Source: Lachnoanaerobaculum saburreum DSM 3986
GTDB lineage: Bacteria; Bacillota; Clostridia; Lachnospirales; Lachnospiraceae
DNA length: 64,000 nucleotides
Assembly: GCF_000185385.1 (NCBI RefSeq)
Contig: NZ_GL622296.1
Span: 227,031-291,030 of the forward strand
Direction of reading: 5' to 3'
The notes beneath the pieces were generated by a model that searched no databases, was not told where the DNA came from, and saw nothing but the letters and a program-made list of their open reading frames with translations. This document shows, one piece after another, positions 21,478 through 30,131 of this stretch. The position numbers were made by a program, and so were the translations under genes. Position 1 is the stretch's first letter; each line of letters opens with the position of its first letter.

Positions 21478-22587
21478 CTATCCGATAAAATTAACCGGCA
21501 ATATAAGATATGTGTATGTATTCTCATTATCTCTTATAAAGCAGGGTGACTTTGCATTTGTAAAATATATATCTACAAAATCATCATCAATAACCTTAAG
21601 TGCATCTACAACAAACTTCGGATTGAAAGCAATCTTTAAATCACTTCCGCTTTTTTCAATATTCACCTTTGTATCCATAAATCCAAGTGATGAATTTACA
21701 GATATTTTGAGCATTCCGTTTTCAATATCAAGTATCATCGGCTTATGCTCATTCTCTCTGATAAGTATCATAGACTGCTCAATAGCACTCTGAAACTTAA
21801 GTCTGCTTACAGTCACCTTGGTGTCATAATCTCTTGAAAGCATACTCTCAATCCTGAAAAATTCACCGTCTAAAATCCTTGACAGCACCAAAGTTCTGTC
21901 AAATTCAAAAAGTATATGATCCTTTGAAAAATATATATTAACATTTTTTTGAGTATCACTGCCTATTATCCTCATAATCTCCTGCAAGGATTTTACAGGT
22001 ACCACACATCTATGATCTTCATATTCGCCTATCAGATTAATATTTCTGATGGACATTCTGTGACCGTCCAATGTAACAAACTTTGCTACATTGTCCTTAA
22101 CATCTATAAGCTCACCGCCCATCATTCTGTTTATATCGCTTATTGCTGTAGAAAACTCAGTCTGACGTATAACCTCCTTTAAACTGAACTGTGACATCTT
22201 GATAGAATCATCTCTTTTAATGTTCGGCATCGGAATAAATTCTACCGGGTCGATACCCATAATATTAAATACCGCCTGTTCACATTTGACTGTAGTTTTA
22301 AAGTCTTTGTCAACATCCAGTTCTATCAGAGATTCATTATCCTCAAACTTTCTGACAATTTCAGAAAAAAGCTTTGCATTCAGTACCACACCGCCTTCCT
22401 CGACTATTATTGCATCAACTTCTGTCTGAATTGATAATTCATTATCTGTAGCGTCTAAAACAACTCTGTTATCTGTAGCATTTATAAGTATTGATTCTAA
22501 AATAACACTTGCTGTTTTGGTAGATACAGCTTTCATAACTATACTGAGTGCATTTACCAATTGTGTTTTTTGAAATTTTAAATTCAT
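21478..22587 (-). CDS. dnaN: DNA polymerase III beta subunit (sliding clamp)
   Basis: The 369-residue clamp has three topologically similar beta-clamp domains, with the C-terminal end YTYLILPVNF corresponding to the family's closing strand. As a ring dimer it tethers the replicative polymerase to DNA. The start is ATG 22587 (MNLKFQKTQLVNAL) with GGAGGG upstream; the longer reading adds an unrelated 14-residue leader. It lies 185 bases downstream of dnaA. A DnaA box at 22673-22681 and a TATAAT in that gap suggest a promoter of its own under DnaA influence. Confidence 0.98.
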   Translation of the reverse strand: MNLKFQKTQLVNALSIVMKAVSTKTASVILESILINATDNRVVLDATDNELSIQTEVDAIIVEEGGVVLNAKLFSEIVRKFEDNESLIELDVDKDFKTTVKCEQAVFNIMGIDPVEFIPMPNIKRDDSIKMSQFSLKEVIRQTEFSTAISDINRMMGGELIDVKDNVAKFVTLDGHRMSIRNINLIGEYEDHRCVVPVKSLQEIMRIIGSDTQKNVNIYFSKDHILFEFDRTLVLSRILDGEFFRIESMLSRDYDTKVTVSRLKFQSAIEQSMILIRENEHKPMILDIENGMLKISVNSSLGFMDTKVNIEKSGSDLKIAFNPKFVVDALKVIDDDFVDIYFTNAKSPCFIRDNENTYTYLILPVNFIG

Positions 22588-22660
22588 TTTCCCTCCGGCT
22601 ACAGCAAAAAGTCTGTGTGGCTTCGCCATAGCAAATATTTAAATATATTTTAGTATTAGT

Positions 22661-22772
22661 ATTATTATAGGGTGTGGATAAGTGTAAAAGTCTTAAAACC
22701 CTTGTAAACACTGGATTTTCGGTCGATTTTTGTAAACATGACTATGTTTGCCGACTACCCGTATAATTTGGA
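22661..22772 (-). promoter_or_regulatory. dnaA-dnaN intergenic region with one perfect DnaA box and a dnaN -10
   Basis: A consensus DnaA box (TTATCCACA on the minus strand, 22681-22673) lies immediately upstream of a TATAAT-like -10 at about 22669-22664, in the spacer where a promoter for dnaN would have its -35. DnaA bound here would be expected to modulate dnaN. No second perfect box is seen in this gap, so it is not a clear second half of a bipartite origin. Confidence 0.6.
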
Positions 22773-24161
22773 TTATTGTGGAGAAATCTTTTTTTTGATA
22801 GTTTCAATCGTTTGATTTAACTCACTGTCGGCAGTAATTCTTTTAGTTATTACATCCTCGGAATTGACTATTGTAGAGTGATCTCTGTCTCCTAAAAATT
22901 GACCTATCTTTGTCTGTGTGTCATTAGTCATTTTCCTGCAAAGATATACTGTAATATGTCTGGCAGTGGCTACAGGTTCTTTTCGTCCTTTGGCTTTCAG
23001 CTCCGCTACAGTGATATTGAAGTGATCCGCGACTACGGTAGCAATGTATTCTGAAGTAATTTTGGTAGGCGCATCCGGTGTAATCATGTCTTTAAGCACT
23101 GATTTTGCCAGATCTATATCTATTTCCTGGTTTTTGTTTAACCTGCTCATAGCATATAGTTTGTTAAGCGCACCCTCAAGCATTCTTATATTGCTCTTTA
23201 TATTGGTAGCAATAAATTGTATTACTTCATTGTCTATGTTTTTGCCGTCTCTTTCTTCTTTGCTGCGAAGTATTGCCATTCTGGTTTCAAAGTCCGGAGA
23301 AAAAATCTCTACCGCCACACCCCAGGCAAATCTTGATCGAAGTCTTTCCTCAAGATTTTTCAGTTCCATTGGAGGTTTATCTGAGGAAAGTATAATTTGT
23401 TTTTTTTGTTCGTACAGTGCGTTAAAGGTATGGAAAAGCTCCTCCTGTATAGCATCCTTACCGCCGATGAACTGAATATCGTCTATCAAAAGTACATCAA
23501 CATTGCGATATTTTGCACGATACTCCGCCAAATTGCTGTTTTTAAGTGCATCAATGTATTCATTTAAGAATTTTTCACTGCTGACATATAAAATATTGGC
23601 ATCAGGGTTATGCTCCAATATATAGTGTGCAATGGAGTGCATCAGGTGAGTTTTTCCAAGACCGACACCTCCATATATAAAGAAAGGATTATAGTGTTCA
23701 CCGGGATTTTGGCTTCCGGGTGATTCGGCTACAGCTATAGCGGTTGCATGTGCCAGATCATTACTTTTACCTACGACAAAGGTGTCAAAGGTGTATGCAG
23801 GGTTTAGATTGGAGCTTAAAAGCTTCAGATCGTTTACAGGATGCCTCTTGTTGTCTATTAACTTTTTTTGGACTTTTTTTGATTCCTGTTCTTTTTTTTC
23901 TTTAAAAACAACATTACACCTGATAAAGGTAATTTCCTCTATAGCAACTGCTAAAGATAAGGAATATTTTTTTGTAACATAAGTTTTAAAAGGCATCGAA
24001 GGAACCGTGATAATAAGTGTGAAATTTCCCCTTGAGTCCTTCTCAATAGATGTAGGAATCATGGGTTTTATCCACGTATTGAATGATACAGGGGAAAGTT
24101 CATAATCATCTCTTAAAAAAGTGATTATTTTTTCCCAACCGGATTTTATCTTATCTATCAT
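22773..24161 (-). CDS. dnaA: Chromosomal replication initiator DnaA
   Basis: This 462-residue AAA+ initiator comprises an N-terminal domain I (WEKIITFLRDDYELSPVSFNTWI), a short linker domain II, an AAA+ domain III with Walker A (GGVGLGKTHLMHS) and Walker B (VLLIDDIQFIGG), and a C-terminal domain IV with the DnaA-box-reading signature GDRDHSTIVNSED. It melts oriC and loads the replicative helicase. The ATG at 24161 has AAAGGAG upstream. A sigma-A promoter at 24226-24198 and DnaA boxes just upstream of it imply autoregulation. It starts the leftward, co-directional dnaA-dnaN-yaaA-recF series. Confidence 0.99.
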   Translation of the reverse strand: MIDKIKSGWEKIITFLRDDYELSPVSFNTWIKPMIPTSIEKDSRGNFTLIITVPSMPFKTYVTKKYSLSLAVAIEEITFIRCNVVFKEKKEQESKKVQKKLIDNKRHPVNDLKLLSSNLNPAYTFDTFVVGKSNDLAHATAIAVAESPGSQNPGEHYNPFFIYGGVGLGKTHLMHSIAHYILEHNPDANILYVSSEKFLNEYIDALKNSNLAEYRAKYRNVDVLLIDDIQFIGGKDAIQEELFHTFNALYEQKKQIILSSDKPPMELKNLEERLRSRFAWGVAVEIFSPDFETRMAILRSKEERDGKNIDNEVIQFIATNIKSNIRMLEGALNKLYAMSRLNKNQEIDIDLAKSVLKDMITPDAPTKITSEYIATVVADHFNITVAELKAKGRKEPVATARHITVYLCRKMTNDTQTKIGQFLGDRDHSTIVNSEDVITKRITADSELNQTIETIKKKISPQ

Positions 24162-24197
24162 CCTTTTTACTCCTTTAGGATACTTCTAACTGATTAA

Positions 24198-24226
24198 AGT
24201 ATAGCAAAAAAATGTTATCATATCAA
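24198..24226 (-). promoter_or_regulatory. dnaA: dnaA promoter (sigma-A type)
   Basis: On the minus strand TTGATA (24226-24221), an exact 17-base spacer, and TATACT (24203-24198) lie 37 bases before the dnaA ATG. The nearest perfect DnaA box (24252-24260) is 26 bases upstream of the -35, suited to autorepression. Confidence 0.82.
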
Positions 24227-24239
24227 TGTAAATCACAGC

Positions 24240-24570
24240 CGAAAAATAAAGTTATCCACATAAATGTTCACAAAAATATGGATAACTTAGTTTATAAATA
24301 TATATCCTCAAATTATCCATAGTATTTTGTGGTTAAAAAGTGGGTGTAAATATACTTATACACAGAGTGTGGAAAACAATGTTGACAACATGAATGGCTT
24401 AAAATAAGCCGTTGGAGAGGATATCAACATAGCGATGAGCAAAGTTATCCACAAGTTATCAACAAAATGTGGATAACTAAGTTATTAACAGTTAACTGTG
24501 GAGAGCGATTTTAAAACTTGTAAATGTGGATAATTATGTTGAAAAGTTTTTTTATGTGGATAAATTTCAA
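24240..24570. other. oriC: oriC: DnaA-box cluster upstream of dnaA
   Basis: Five perfect DnaA boxes are present: TTATCCACA at 24252-24260 and 24445-24453 on the plus strand, and its complement TGTGGATAA at 24468-24476, 24525-24533 and 24555-24563. Near matches include 24277-24285, 24313-24321, 24328-24336, 24368-24376, 24456-24464 and 24482-24490. The two orientations are mixed, with the densest group at 24445-24563. A small inverted repeat (GGCTTA, AAA, TAAGCC) at 24396-24410 separates the two groups. Gene orientation switches here from leftward to rightward, as expected at a bidirectional origin. AT-rich sequence at 24570-24690 is a plausible unwinding region. No coding sequence is seen in 24162-24749. 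Confidence 0.93.
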
Positions 24571-24749
24571 ACTTTTTTCTTCCTATTATATGGTGAAAGA
24601 TACATATGAAAGAGTTGATATTAAAAACTGCCCGGTATCAGGTAATAATACTTGCTGAATTATAATAAAATTATTGATAACAAGGAGGTTTAAAGTTATA
24701 ATATTAAGTGCATTATATCCAATAGGAGTAGTAGCGAGAGGAGAAAAAA

Positions 24750-25379
24750 ATGAAGAGAGATTCTTATCAAAAGACAAGGAAAATGGTGATTATGGCTATC
24801 TTTATAGCAATCATTATAATTCAGACACTGATACCTATTTTAGGGTTCATACCACTTGGAATAATGAATGCGACAATCATTCATGTCACTGTAGCTATAG
24901 GTGCCATTTTGCTTGGTGTAAAAGAGGGTGCGGGACTGGGATTTGTATTTGCACTTGGCAGTATGTGGAAGAATACATTTATGCCGAACCCTACATCATT
25001 TTGTTTTTCACCGTTTGCACCGGCGATAGCAGGATATACAGGCGGAATAAGATCAATTATTGTATGCTTTGTTCCAAGAATACTTGTAGGTGTGGTGGCG
25101 GCACTTGTATTTAGTGCTGTCAGAAAAACCGGAAAAGTAAAGTTGGCACTGGCGGTATCCGGAGCTATGGCGGCGGTTACCAATACTATTTTGGTAATGA
25201 GCGGTATTTACTTCCTATTTGGACAACACTATGCTTCTGCAACAGGTAGAGAGTTGTCACAGCTTCCATATGTGATAGTAGGTATTATAGGCACACAGGG
25301 AGTGGCTGAGGCAATAGTGTCAGCAATTTTGACTTTAGCAATAGCAGGAACATTATTAAAAATCAGTGAAGAAAGATAA
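24750..25379 (+). CDS. ECF transporter substrate-binding (S) component
   Basis: The 209-residue membrane protein has about six hydrophobic helices and the general ECF S-component pattern (PF12822-like): a basic N-terminus, a first helix of the AIFIAIIIIQTLIPILG type, and small-residue patches such as VAIGAILLGVKEGAG and FALGSMWKN that contact EcfT. S components capture vitamins or cofactors and borrow a shared EcfA/A'/T module, absent here, so this is a group II system. Substrate is not readable; similarity in length and first-helix style to pantothenate-type S proteins is only suggestive. The ATG has a GAGAGGAG site. It lies alone between oriC and rpmH. Confidence 0.78.
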   Translation: MKRDSYQKTRKMVIMAIFIAIIIIQTLIPILGFIPLGIMNATIIHVTVAIGAILLGVKEGAGLGFVFALGSMWKNTFMPNPTSFCFSPFAPAIAGYTGGIRSIIVCFVPRILVGVVAALVFSAVRKTGKVKLALAVSGAMAAVTNTILVMSGIYFLFGQHYASATGRELSQLPYVIVGIIGTQGVAEAIVSAILTLAIAGTLLKISEER

Positions 25380-25384
25380 ATCTA

Positions 25385-25413
25385 TTGACTTGAGAGGCTT
25401 CTTTTAATATAAT
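25385..25413 (+). promoter_or_regulatory. rpmH: rpmH promoter (strong sigma-A type)
   Basis: TTGACT (25385-25390), a 17-base spacer and a perfect TATAAT (25408-25413) sit immediately after the ECF gene and 83 bases before the rpmH start. This is the best promoter-like match in the origin region and probably drives rpmH, with read-through into rnpA. Confidence 0.88.
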
Positions 25414-25495
25414 ACTAGGGTGCGTTCTTTAGAAAGTGAAGAACATAGACTTGAGAAAGACTAGAAAATGAAAAGAAGTAAGGAGGTGCCGGATC

Positions 25496-25630
25496 ATGAA
25501 AATGACATTTCAACCTAAGAAGAGACAAAGATCTAAGGTTCACGGTTTTAGAGCAAGAATGAGTTCTGCCGGTGGTAGAAAAGTTTTAGCTGCCAGAAGA
25601 GCAAAAGGAAGAGCCAGATTATCAGCTTAA
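25496..25630 (+). CDS. rpmH: 50S ribosomal protein L34
   Basis: This 44-residue, strongly basic ribosomal protein matches bL34 throughout: [12 protein letters not shown], then [26 protein letters not shown] and a short SA end. It is short, but length and sequence are typical. The ATG at 25496 follows AAGGAGGTG at proper spacing. It sits next to the origin, before rnpA, as in nearly all Firmicutes. Confidence 0.98.
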   Translation: MKMTFQPKKRQRSKVHGFRARMSSAGGRKVLAARRAKGRARLSA

Positions 25631-25650
25631 AAAAATAAGGCAATAGCCAA

Positions 25651-25730
25651 AACAGATAGTGCTACTTTGTAGCAAAGGGTTTATCTGTCGAAGATTACGT
25701 AGGGATAGTCTTATGACTATCCCTTTAGTT
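25651..25730 (+). other. Hairpins between rpmH and rnpA, possible attenuator
   Basis: The 186-base gap holds a small stem (TGCTAC, TTT, GTAGCA at about 25658-25672) and then a perfect 10-bp stem, AGGGATAGTC (25701-25710) with GACTATCCCT (25715-25724), loop TTAT, followed by TTTAGTTT. The tail is only partly U-rich, so it may attenuate rather than fully stop transcription into rnpA, or stabilise the rpmH message. Confidence 0.6.
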
Positions 25731-25816
25731 TACGGCAGTATCAGTTTGGGATTAACAAATTTTAACCCAATATCAGTATATAGTTATATATGATGCAGAT
25801 GCATTAAGGAGTTTGT

Positions 25817-26170
25817 GTGAAGAATTTTCCGTCTTTAAAGAGTAATACTGATTTTCAAAGGGTGTATAAGAATGGAAAGTCATATGCCAATAAAGCTCTT
25901 GTCATGTATGTATATGAGAATGCTCTTACCTATAACAGAATAGGTATATCAGTTTCAAAGAAAAACGGAAACAGTGTGGTCAGACATACATTTGTAAGAA
26001 AGCTTAGAGAGATTTTTAGGCTGAATAAGATAGAGAAAAAGGGATTAGATATAATAGTAGTAGTTCGAGTAGGTGCAGATGTGAAGGATTATCATAAACT
26101 TGAAAGTGCCTATTTACATTTGCTAAAATCACATAGACTGGATAAAGAAGATGTTGAAGAAAATAAATAG
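25817..26170 (+). CDS. rnpA: Ribonuclease P protein component
   Basis: The 117-residue basic protein binds RNase P RNA to mature tRNA 5' ends. The family layout is clear: N-terminal [17 protein letters not shown], the central [17 protein letters not shown] segment and the RNR-like basic helix [16 protein letters not shown] (here TFVRKLRE in place of the usual NRIKRL form). The start codon is GTG at 25817 with AAGGAG upstream. It overlaps yidD by 20 bases, so the two are coupled. Confidence 0.96.
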   Translation: MKNFPSLKSNTDFQRVYKNGKSYANKALVMYVYENALTYNRIGISVSKKNGNSVVRHTFVRKLREIFRLNKIEKKGLDIIVVVRVGADVKDYHKLESAYLHLLKSHRLDKEDVEENK

Positions 26171-26387
26171 TTTAGTAAAAACAGGAATGATTAAGCTTAT
26201 TAGGTTCTATCAGATATTTTTGTCACCTCTGAAGGTCAGAACACATTGTATTTATACTCCTACCTGTTCACAGTATGCTATAGAAGCTTTAAAAAAGCAT
26301 GGCATAGTCAAGGGGACATGGCTTGGTATTTGGAGAATTTTAAGATGTAATCCTTTTGCAAAAGGTGGTTATGATCCTGTACCATAG
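26151..26387 (+). CDS. yidD: Membrane protein insertion efficiency factor YidD
   Basis: This 78-residue protein (haemolytic/DUF37 family) carries the signature [28 protein letters not shown], with the three cysteines, followed by [21 protein letters not shown]. It is a small peripheral membrane protein that aids YidC-dependent insertion. The ATG at 26151 is inside the end of rnpA. It stands directly before yidC, the standard order. Length and motifs are normal. Confidence 0.96.
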   Translation: MLKKINSLVKTGMIKLIRFYQIFLSPLKVRTHCIYTPTCSQYAIEALKKHGIVKGTWLGIWRILRCNPFAKGGYDPVP

Positions 26388-26437
26388 AAAATAATAAGTT
26401 TATTTTAGAAAATCTAATAAATATTGGAGGTATTAGC

Positions 26438-27691
26438 TTGGACATTGTACTATTAACAAAGTCAAGTACGCCTATTATAGGTTGGTTTGCTGAAATACTT
26501 GGATTCATAATGAATCTGATATTTGATATAGGAATAACAAATATCGGTATCGCAATTATTGTATTTACAATAGTGATAAATGTTATAATGATTCCGTTGA
26601 CCATAAAACAGCAAAAATCTCAGAAACTTATGACTGTAATTCAGCCGGAGATAAAGGCTATACAGGATAAGTACAAGGGCAAAACAGATAATGAGTCGGC
26701 AATGAAGATGAATGCTGAGACCAGAGCGGTATACAGTAAGTATGGTACAAGTATGACCGGTGGTTGTCTTCCGCTTCTTATACAGATGCCTATACTGTTT
26801 GGTCTATATCAGGTCATATATAGAATTCCGGCATATGTTACAAGTGTTCGTGGAGTTTTTGAGAATGTAGCCAATTCACTTATGCAACAGCCTGATTACA
26901 TAAATAAAATCAGTGACATGGCAAAGGCGGTCAGACTTCCTGTAGAGAGCAACGATTATACAATTACAAATAAGGTTATAGATTTATTATATAAGTTTAC
27001 ACCTGAGAAGTGGACTAAGCTTGGTGAAACCTTCCCAAGTATGAACGATGTTTTAAATACAAGTGTTCCTCTTATCAAGCAGATGAACTCATTTTTAGGA
27101 ATTGACCTGTCTGTAGCACCATGGCAGGGAATGAACCATATAAATATCGCCTGGATCATTCCGATACTTGCCGGTGTTACACAGTTTTTATCTACCAAAG
27201 TGATGACGGTCAATCAACCGCAGAGTTCGGGAAATGAAAGCGATATGGCAAAGCAGATGCAGAGTATGAATACTGTGATGCCGCTTATGTCTGTATTCTT
27301 CTGCTTCACTCTTCCTGCGGGTATCGGTATATATTGGATTGCCTCTGCACTTGCAAGAACAATTATTCAGCTTTTGGTTAATTATCAGTTAAAAGATATG
27401 GATATCGATAAATTAGTTGAAAATAATCTTGCAAAGCAAAATGCAAAAAGAGCAAAACAGGGTCTTCCGGCACTCAGTGCCAATAAGAAGGTAATTGAGA
27501 ATGCAAAGCATATGGATGAGATTGAAAAGCAGGAAAAGGAAAATAAAGCAAAGAGGCATGAAGTGAATGTAAAGAATCTAAAGGATTCTACTGAATATTA
27601 TAATAAGGATGCAAAGCCGGGATCACTTGCTTCTAAAGCGAATATGGTAGCAAAGTACAACGAGAAGCAGAATTCTAAGAAAAATAAATAG
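26438..27691 (+). CDS. yidC: YidC/Oxa1-type membrane protein insertase
   Basis: The 417-residue protein inserts and folds membrane proteins. It has the YidC2-type core: a first helix (FAEILGFIMNLIFDIG), a second (IGIAIIVFTIVINVIMIPL), a long cytoplasmic coiled region with KQQKSQKLM, and later helices (MTGGCLPLLIQMPILFGLYQ, and the pair near 245-320). There is a long extracellular insertion at about 125-225 and a lysine-rich C-terminal tail that may bind ribosomes. The start is TTG 26438 with TTGGAGG upstream. A conserved basic residue lies in the TM region, as in other YidC2 proteins. It precedes jag by 10 bases. Confidence 0.96.
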   Translation: MDIVLLTKSSTPIIGWFAEILGFIMNLIFDIGITNIGIAIIVFTIVINVIMIPLTIKQQKSQKLMTVIQPEIKAIQDKYKGKTDNESAMKMNAETRAVYSKYGTSMTGGCLPLLIQMPILFGLYQVIYRIPAYVTSVRGVFENVANSLMQQPDYINKISDMAKAVRLPVESNDYTITNKVIDLLYKFTPEKWTKLGETFPSMNDVLNTSVPLIKQMNSFLGIDLSVAPWQGMNHINIAWIIPILAGVTQFLSTKVMTVNQPQSSGNESDMAKQMQSMNTVMPLMSVFFCFTLPAGIGIYWIASALARTIIQLLVNYQLKDMDIDKLVENNLAKQNAKRAKQGLPALSANKKVIENAKHMDEIEKQEKENKAKRHEVNVKNLKDSTEYYNKDAKPGSLASKANMVAKYNEKQNSKKNK

Positions 27692-27701
27692 GAGGAATGA
27701 G

Positions 27702-28670
27702 ATGGATAGTGCTAGAGTTTCAGCAAGAAATTATGATGAAGCTTTGACAAAGGCCTTGATAGAACTTGGGACCACCAGCGATAATGTAGATATTGAGATT
27801 ATTGAGAGAGGTACAAACGGATTTTTGGGAATCATTGGTGTGAGGCCATGGACACTGAAGGTAACTGTAAAGAAAAAGACTGCAACTGTAGTTAAGGCTG
27901 CATCCGGTAATGTAACATCCAAGTCACCTGAGAAGTTACAAAAATCTCCTATTGAAAAGAAGGATACAGAAAATAAAGAGGTTTTTAAAAAAGAGTCTGT
28001 AGTTGAAAAGAAAGAGTTTAAGACAGAAAAGGCGGCAGTTAAAGAGACTTCTGTAGTTAAAGAAAGTGTTGAAGAAAAGCTCACAGCACCTGTAGATGAG
28101 TACACTAAGTTCTATGGTGAAGATAATGATGAAAGTTTTGCTAAGAAGATACTCACTAATGATGAGTTGGAGGCTGTTAGAGGTGAAGCAGACAGCTTTT
28201 TGAAAGATTTATTTAATGCTATGAATTTGCCGGCACATGCAAATTATAATTTCTCATTTAAAACAAATGAGCTTTCTATAGTGATAGAGAGTGAAGAGGA
28301 CTTAGGTGTATTGATTGGGAAAAGAGGTCAGACGCTTGATTCATTGCAGTATATTTTAAGTCTTGTGGTGAATAAGAGCAGTGAAAACTATATAAGAATC
28401 AAGCTTGATACTGAGAACTACAGAAAAAAGAGAAAAGAAAAGCTTGAGCTGCTTGCAAAGAATATAGCATCCAAGGTAAAGAAAACAGGCAGATTTACAG
28501 AGCTGGAGCCTATGAATGCGTATGAAAGAAGAATCATTCATGCGGCATTACAGAGTGACAATATGGTGTCAACAAAGAGTGTGGGCGAAGAGCCTTTCAG
28601 GCATATTACAGTCTATCCGAAGAAAAGTTTTAAACAAAATAAAAGAAGCCCTAAAAGGGAAATACAATAA
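27702..28670 (+). CDS. khpB: RNA-binding protein KhpB/Jag
   Basis: This 322-residue cytoplasmic protein has a Jag_N domain at about 1-52 (SARNYDEALTKALIELG and ERGTNGFLGIIGVRP), a Lys/Glu/Val-rich disordered linker to about 130, a KH-like domain at about 165-245 (VLIGKRGQTLDSLQYI) and an R3H domain (ENYRKKRKEKLELLAKNIA through MNAYERRIIH). Known homologues (Jag, EloR, KhpB) bind RNA with KhpA and influence cell elongation and division. It follows yidC by 10 bases, the usual pair. The ATG at 27702 has GGAGGAA. The linker is long compared with B. subtilis Jag. Confidence 0.95.
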   Translation: MDSARVSARNYDEALTKALIELGTTSDNVDIEIIERGTNGFLGIIGVRPWTLKVTVKKKTATVVKAASGNVTSKSPEKLQKSPIEKKDTENKEVFKKESVVEKKEFKTEKAAVKETSVVKESVEEKLTAPVDEYTKFYGEDNDESFAKKILTNDELEAVRGEADSFLKDLFNAMNLPAHANYNFSFKTNELSIVIESEEDLGVLIGKRGQTLDSLQYILSLVVNKSSENYIRIKLDTENYRKKRKEKLELLAKNIASKVKKTGRFTELEPMNAYERRIIHAALQSDNMVSTKSVGEEPFRHITVYPKKSFKQNKRSPKREIQ

Positions 28671-28684
28671 AAACCGGTCTTGTG

Positions 28685-28728
28685 AAAGAGGGCTGTTGAT
28701 AACATAGTTATTGATGGCTCTCTTTTAG
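28685..28728 (+). terminator. Hairpin with U tail between khpB and mnmE
   Basis: AAAGAGGGC (28685-28693) and GCTCTCTTT (28717-28725) pair with one G-U, with a smaller internal stem in the loop, and TTTTAG follows. It could partly terminate after khpB, but the next genes belong to the same conserved block, so attenuation is more likely. Confidence 0.5.
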
Positions 28729-28745
28729 TATTATTATGGAGGAAT

Positions 28746-30116
28746 ATGAAAAAAACAGATACTATTGCTGCTATAGCAACAGCGCTTGGTGAAAGTGGAA
28801 TAGGGATAGTAAGGATCAGCGGTGAAGATGCAATAGGAATAGCTGATAAGATATACAGTGGAAACAAAAGCCTAAGAGAAGTAAATTCACATACTATAAA
28901 CTACGGTCATGTATATTTTGGAGATGAGATAATAGATGAAGTGCTTGTGATGCTTATGAAGGCACCAAGAACCTTTACAGGTGAGGATACAGTGGAGATA
29001 AACTGCCATGGAGGAATACTTATTTTGGAAAAGGTGCTTCATGCAGTATTAAGCTGCGGTGCAAGGATGGCACTTCCGGGAGAGTTTACAAAGAGGGCCT
29101 TTTTAAACGGTAAGATGGATTTAAGTCAGGCAGAGGCTGTAATAGATATAATAGAGGCAAAAAATGATCTGGCTCTTAAAGCCGGTATCAGACAGCTAAG
29201 CGGTGCTTTGACTGAAAGTATAAAAAAAATCAGAGCCAAGATTTTGGAGCAGATAGCTTTTATAGAGGCCGCACTGGATGACCCTGAGCATTATTCATTG
29301 GATGGATACAGTGCAAAGCTAAAAAAGATTGTAAAGAAGTTGCTTGGCGGAATAGAATATTTGCAGAAGTCATTCAAAGAAGGCAGCATTATAAGAGAAG
29401 GTATAAATACCGTCATTATAGGAAAGCCTAATGCAGGAAAATCTTCTATCTTAAACCTACTGTCAAGAACCGACAGAGCTATAGTAACAGATATAGCAGG
29501 TACTACCAGAGATACCTTAACTGAGAACATTAAGCTCTCAGGTATCAGTTTGAATATTACAGATACAGCCGGTATCAGAGAAACAGATGATGTGGTGGAA
29601 AGCATAGGTGTGAAGAAAGCTATAGAGGCAAGTAACAACGCAGATTTGAATCTGGTAGTAATAGACGGGCTTTTGCCTCTTGACAGTGAGGATATAAGTC
29701 TGTTTGAAAGTGTGAAAGACAAACAGGCTATAATACTTATTAATAAGTCGGATAAGGAATTGAAAGTAAGTGTGGATGATATAAGAAAGTACAGTGATAA
29801 GGATGTAATAATATTTTCAGCTAAGGACAATACAGGTTTGGATGAGCTTGAAAATATGATTAAGTCTAAATTTATTTCAAATGAGATAAATTTCAATGAC
29901 CAGATTATAATAACCAATATCAGACATCAGGAAATAATAAATGAGGCAATGGAGTCACTTGATATGTGTCTTTCAAGTATTGAAGAGGGTTATGAAGAGG
30001 ATTTCTTTACAATAGATCTGCTAAATGCGTATGAAGCACTTGGTGAAATTATTGGGGAGACAGTGGATGATGATGTGGTGAATGAGATATTTTCCAAGTT
30101 TTGTATGGGAAAATAG
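28746..30116 (+). CDS. mnmE: tRNA uridine-5-carboxymethylaminomethyl modification GTPase
   Basis: The 456-residue GTPase, working with MnmG, modifies wobble U34 of certain tRNAs. It has an N-terminal folate-binding domain (1-118), a helical domain, a G domain near 215-375 with GKPNAGKSS (about residue 225), DIAGTTRD and DTAGIRET switch motifs, and NKSD. The C-terminal catalytic Cys sits in the FCMGK end. The ATG at 28746 has TGGAGG. It is followed by mnmG after 15 bases, the standard pair of the enzyme complex. Confidence 0.98.
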   Translation: MKKTDTIAAIATALGESGIGIVRISGEDAIGIADKIYSGNKSLREVNSHTINYGHVYFGDEIIDEVLVMLMKAPRTFTGEDTVEINCHGGILILEKVLHAVLSCGARMALPGEFTKRAFLNGKMDLSQAEAVIDIIEAKNDLALKAGIRQLSGALTESIKKIRAKILEQIAFIEAALDDPEHYSLDGYSAKLKKIVKKLLGGIEYLQKSFKEGSIIREGINTVIIGKPNAGKSSILNLLSRTDRAIVTDIAGTTRDTLTENIKLSGISLNITDTAGIRETDDVVESIGVKKAIEASNNADLNLVVIDGLLPLDSEDISLFESVKDKQAIILINKSDKELKVSVDDIRKYSDKDVIIFSAKDNTGLDELENMIKSKFISNEINFNDQIIITNIRHQEIINEAMESLDMCLSSIEEGYEEDFFTIDLLNAYEALGEIIGETVDDDVVNEIFSKFCMGK

Positions 30117-30131
30117 ATAGAAGGAAGTTTT

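Noticed and set aside
24590..24749. Vitamin riboswitch (TPP, FMN or THF type) before the ECF S gene
   Set aside because: No recognisable conserved core. The AT-rich DNA and DnaA boxes account for most of the region.
24674..25114. Long frame overlapping the ECF S gene, starting at TTG 24674
   Set aside because: It lies in another frame of a well-supported gene, its start precedes the ribosome site, and the downstream protein is low in family-like features. Only the orphan ribosome site is kept as a finding.
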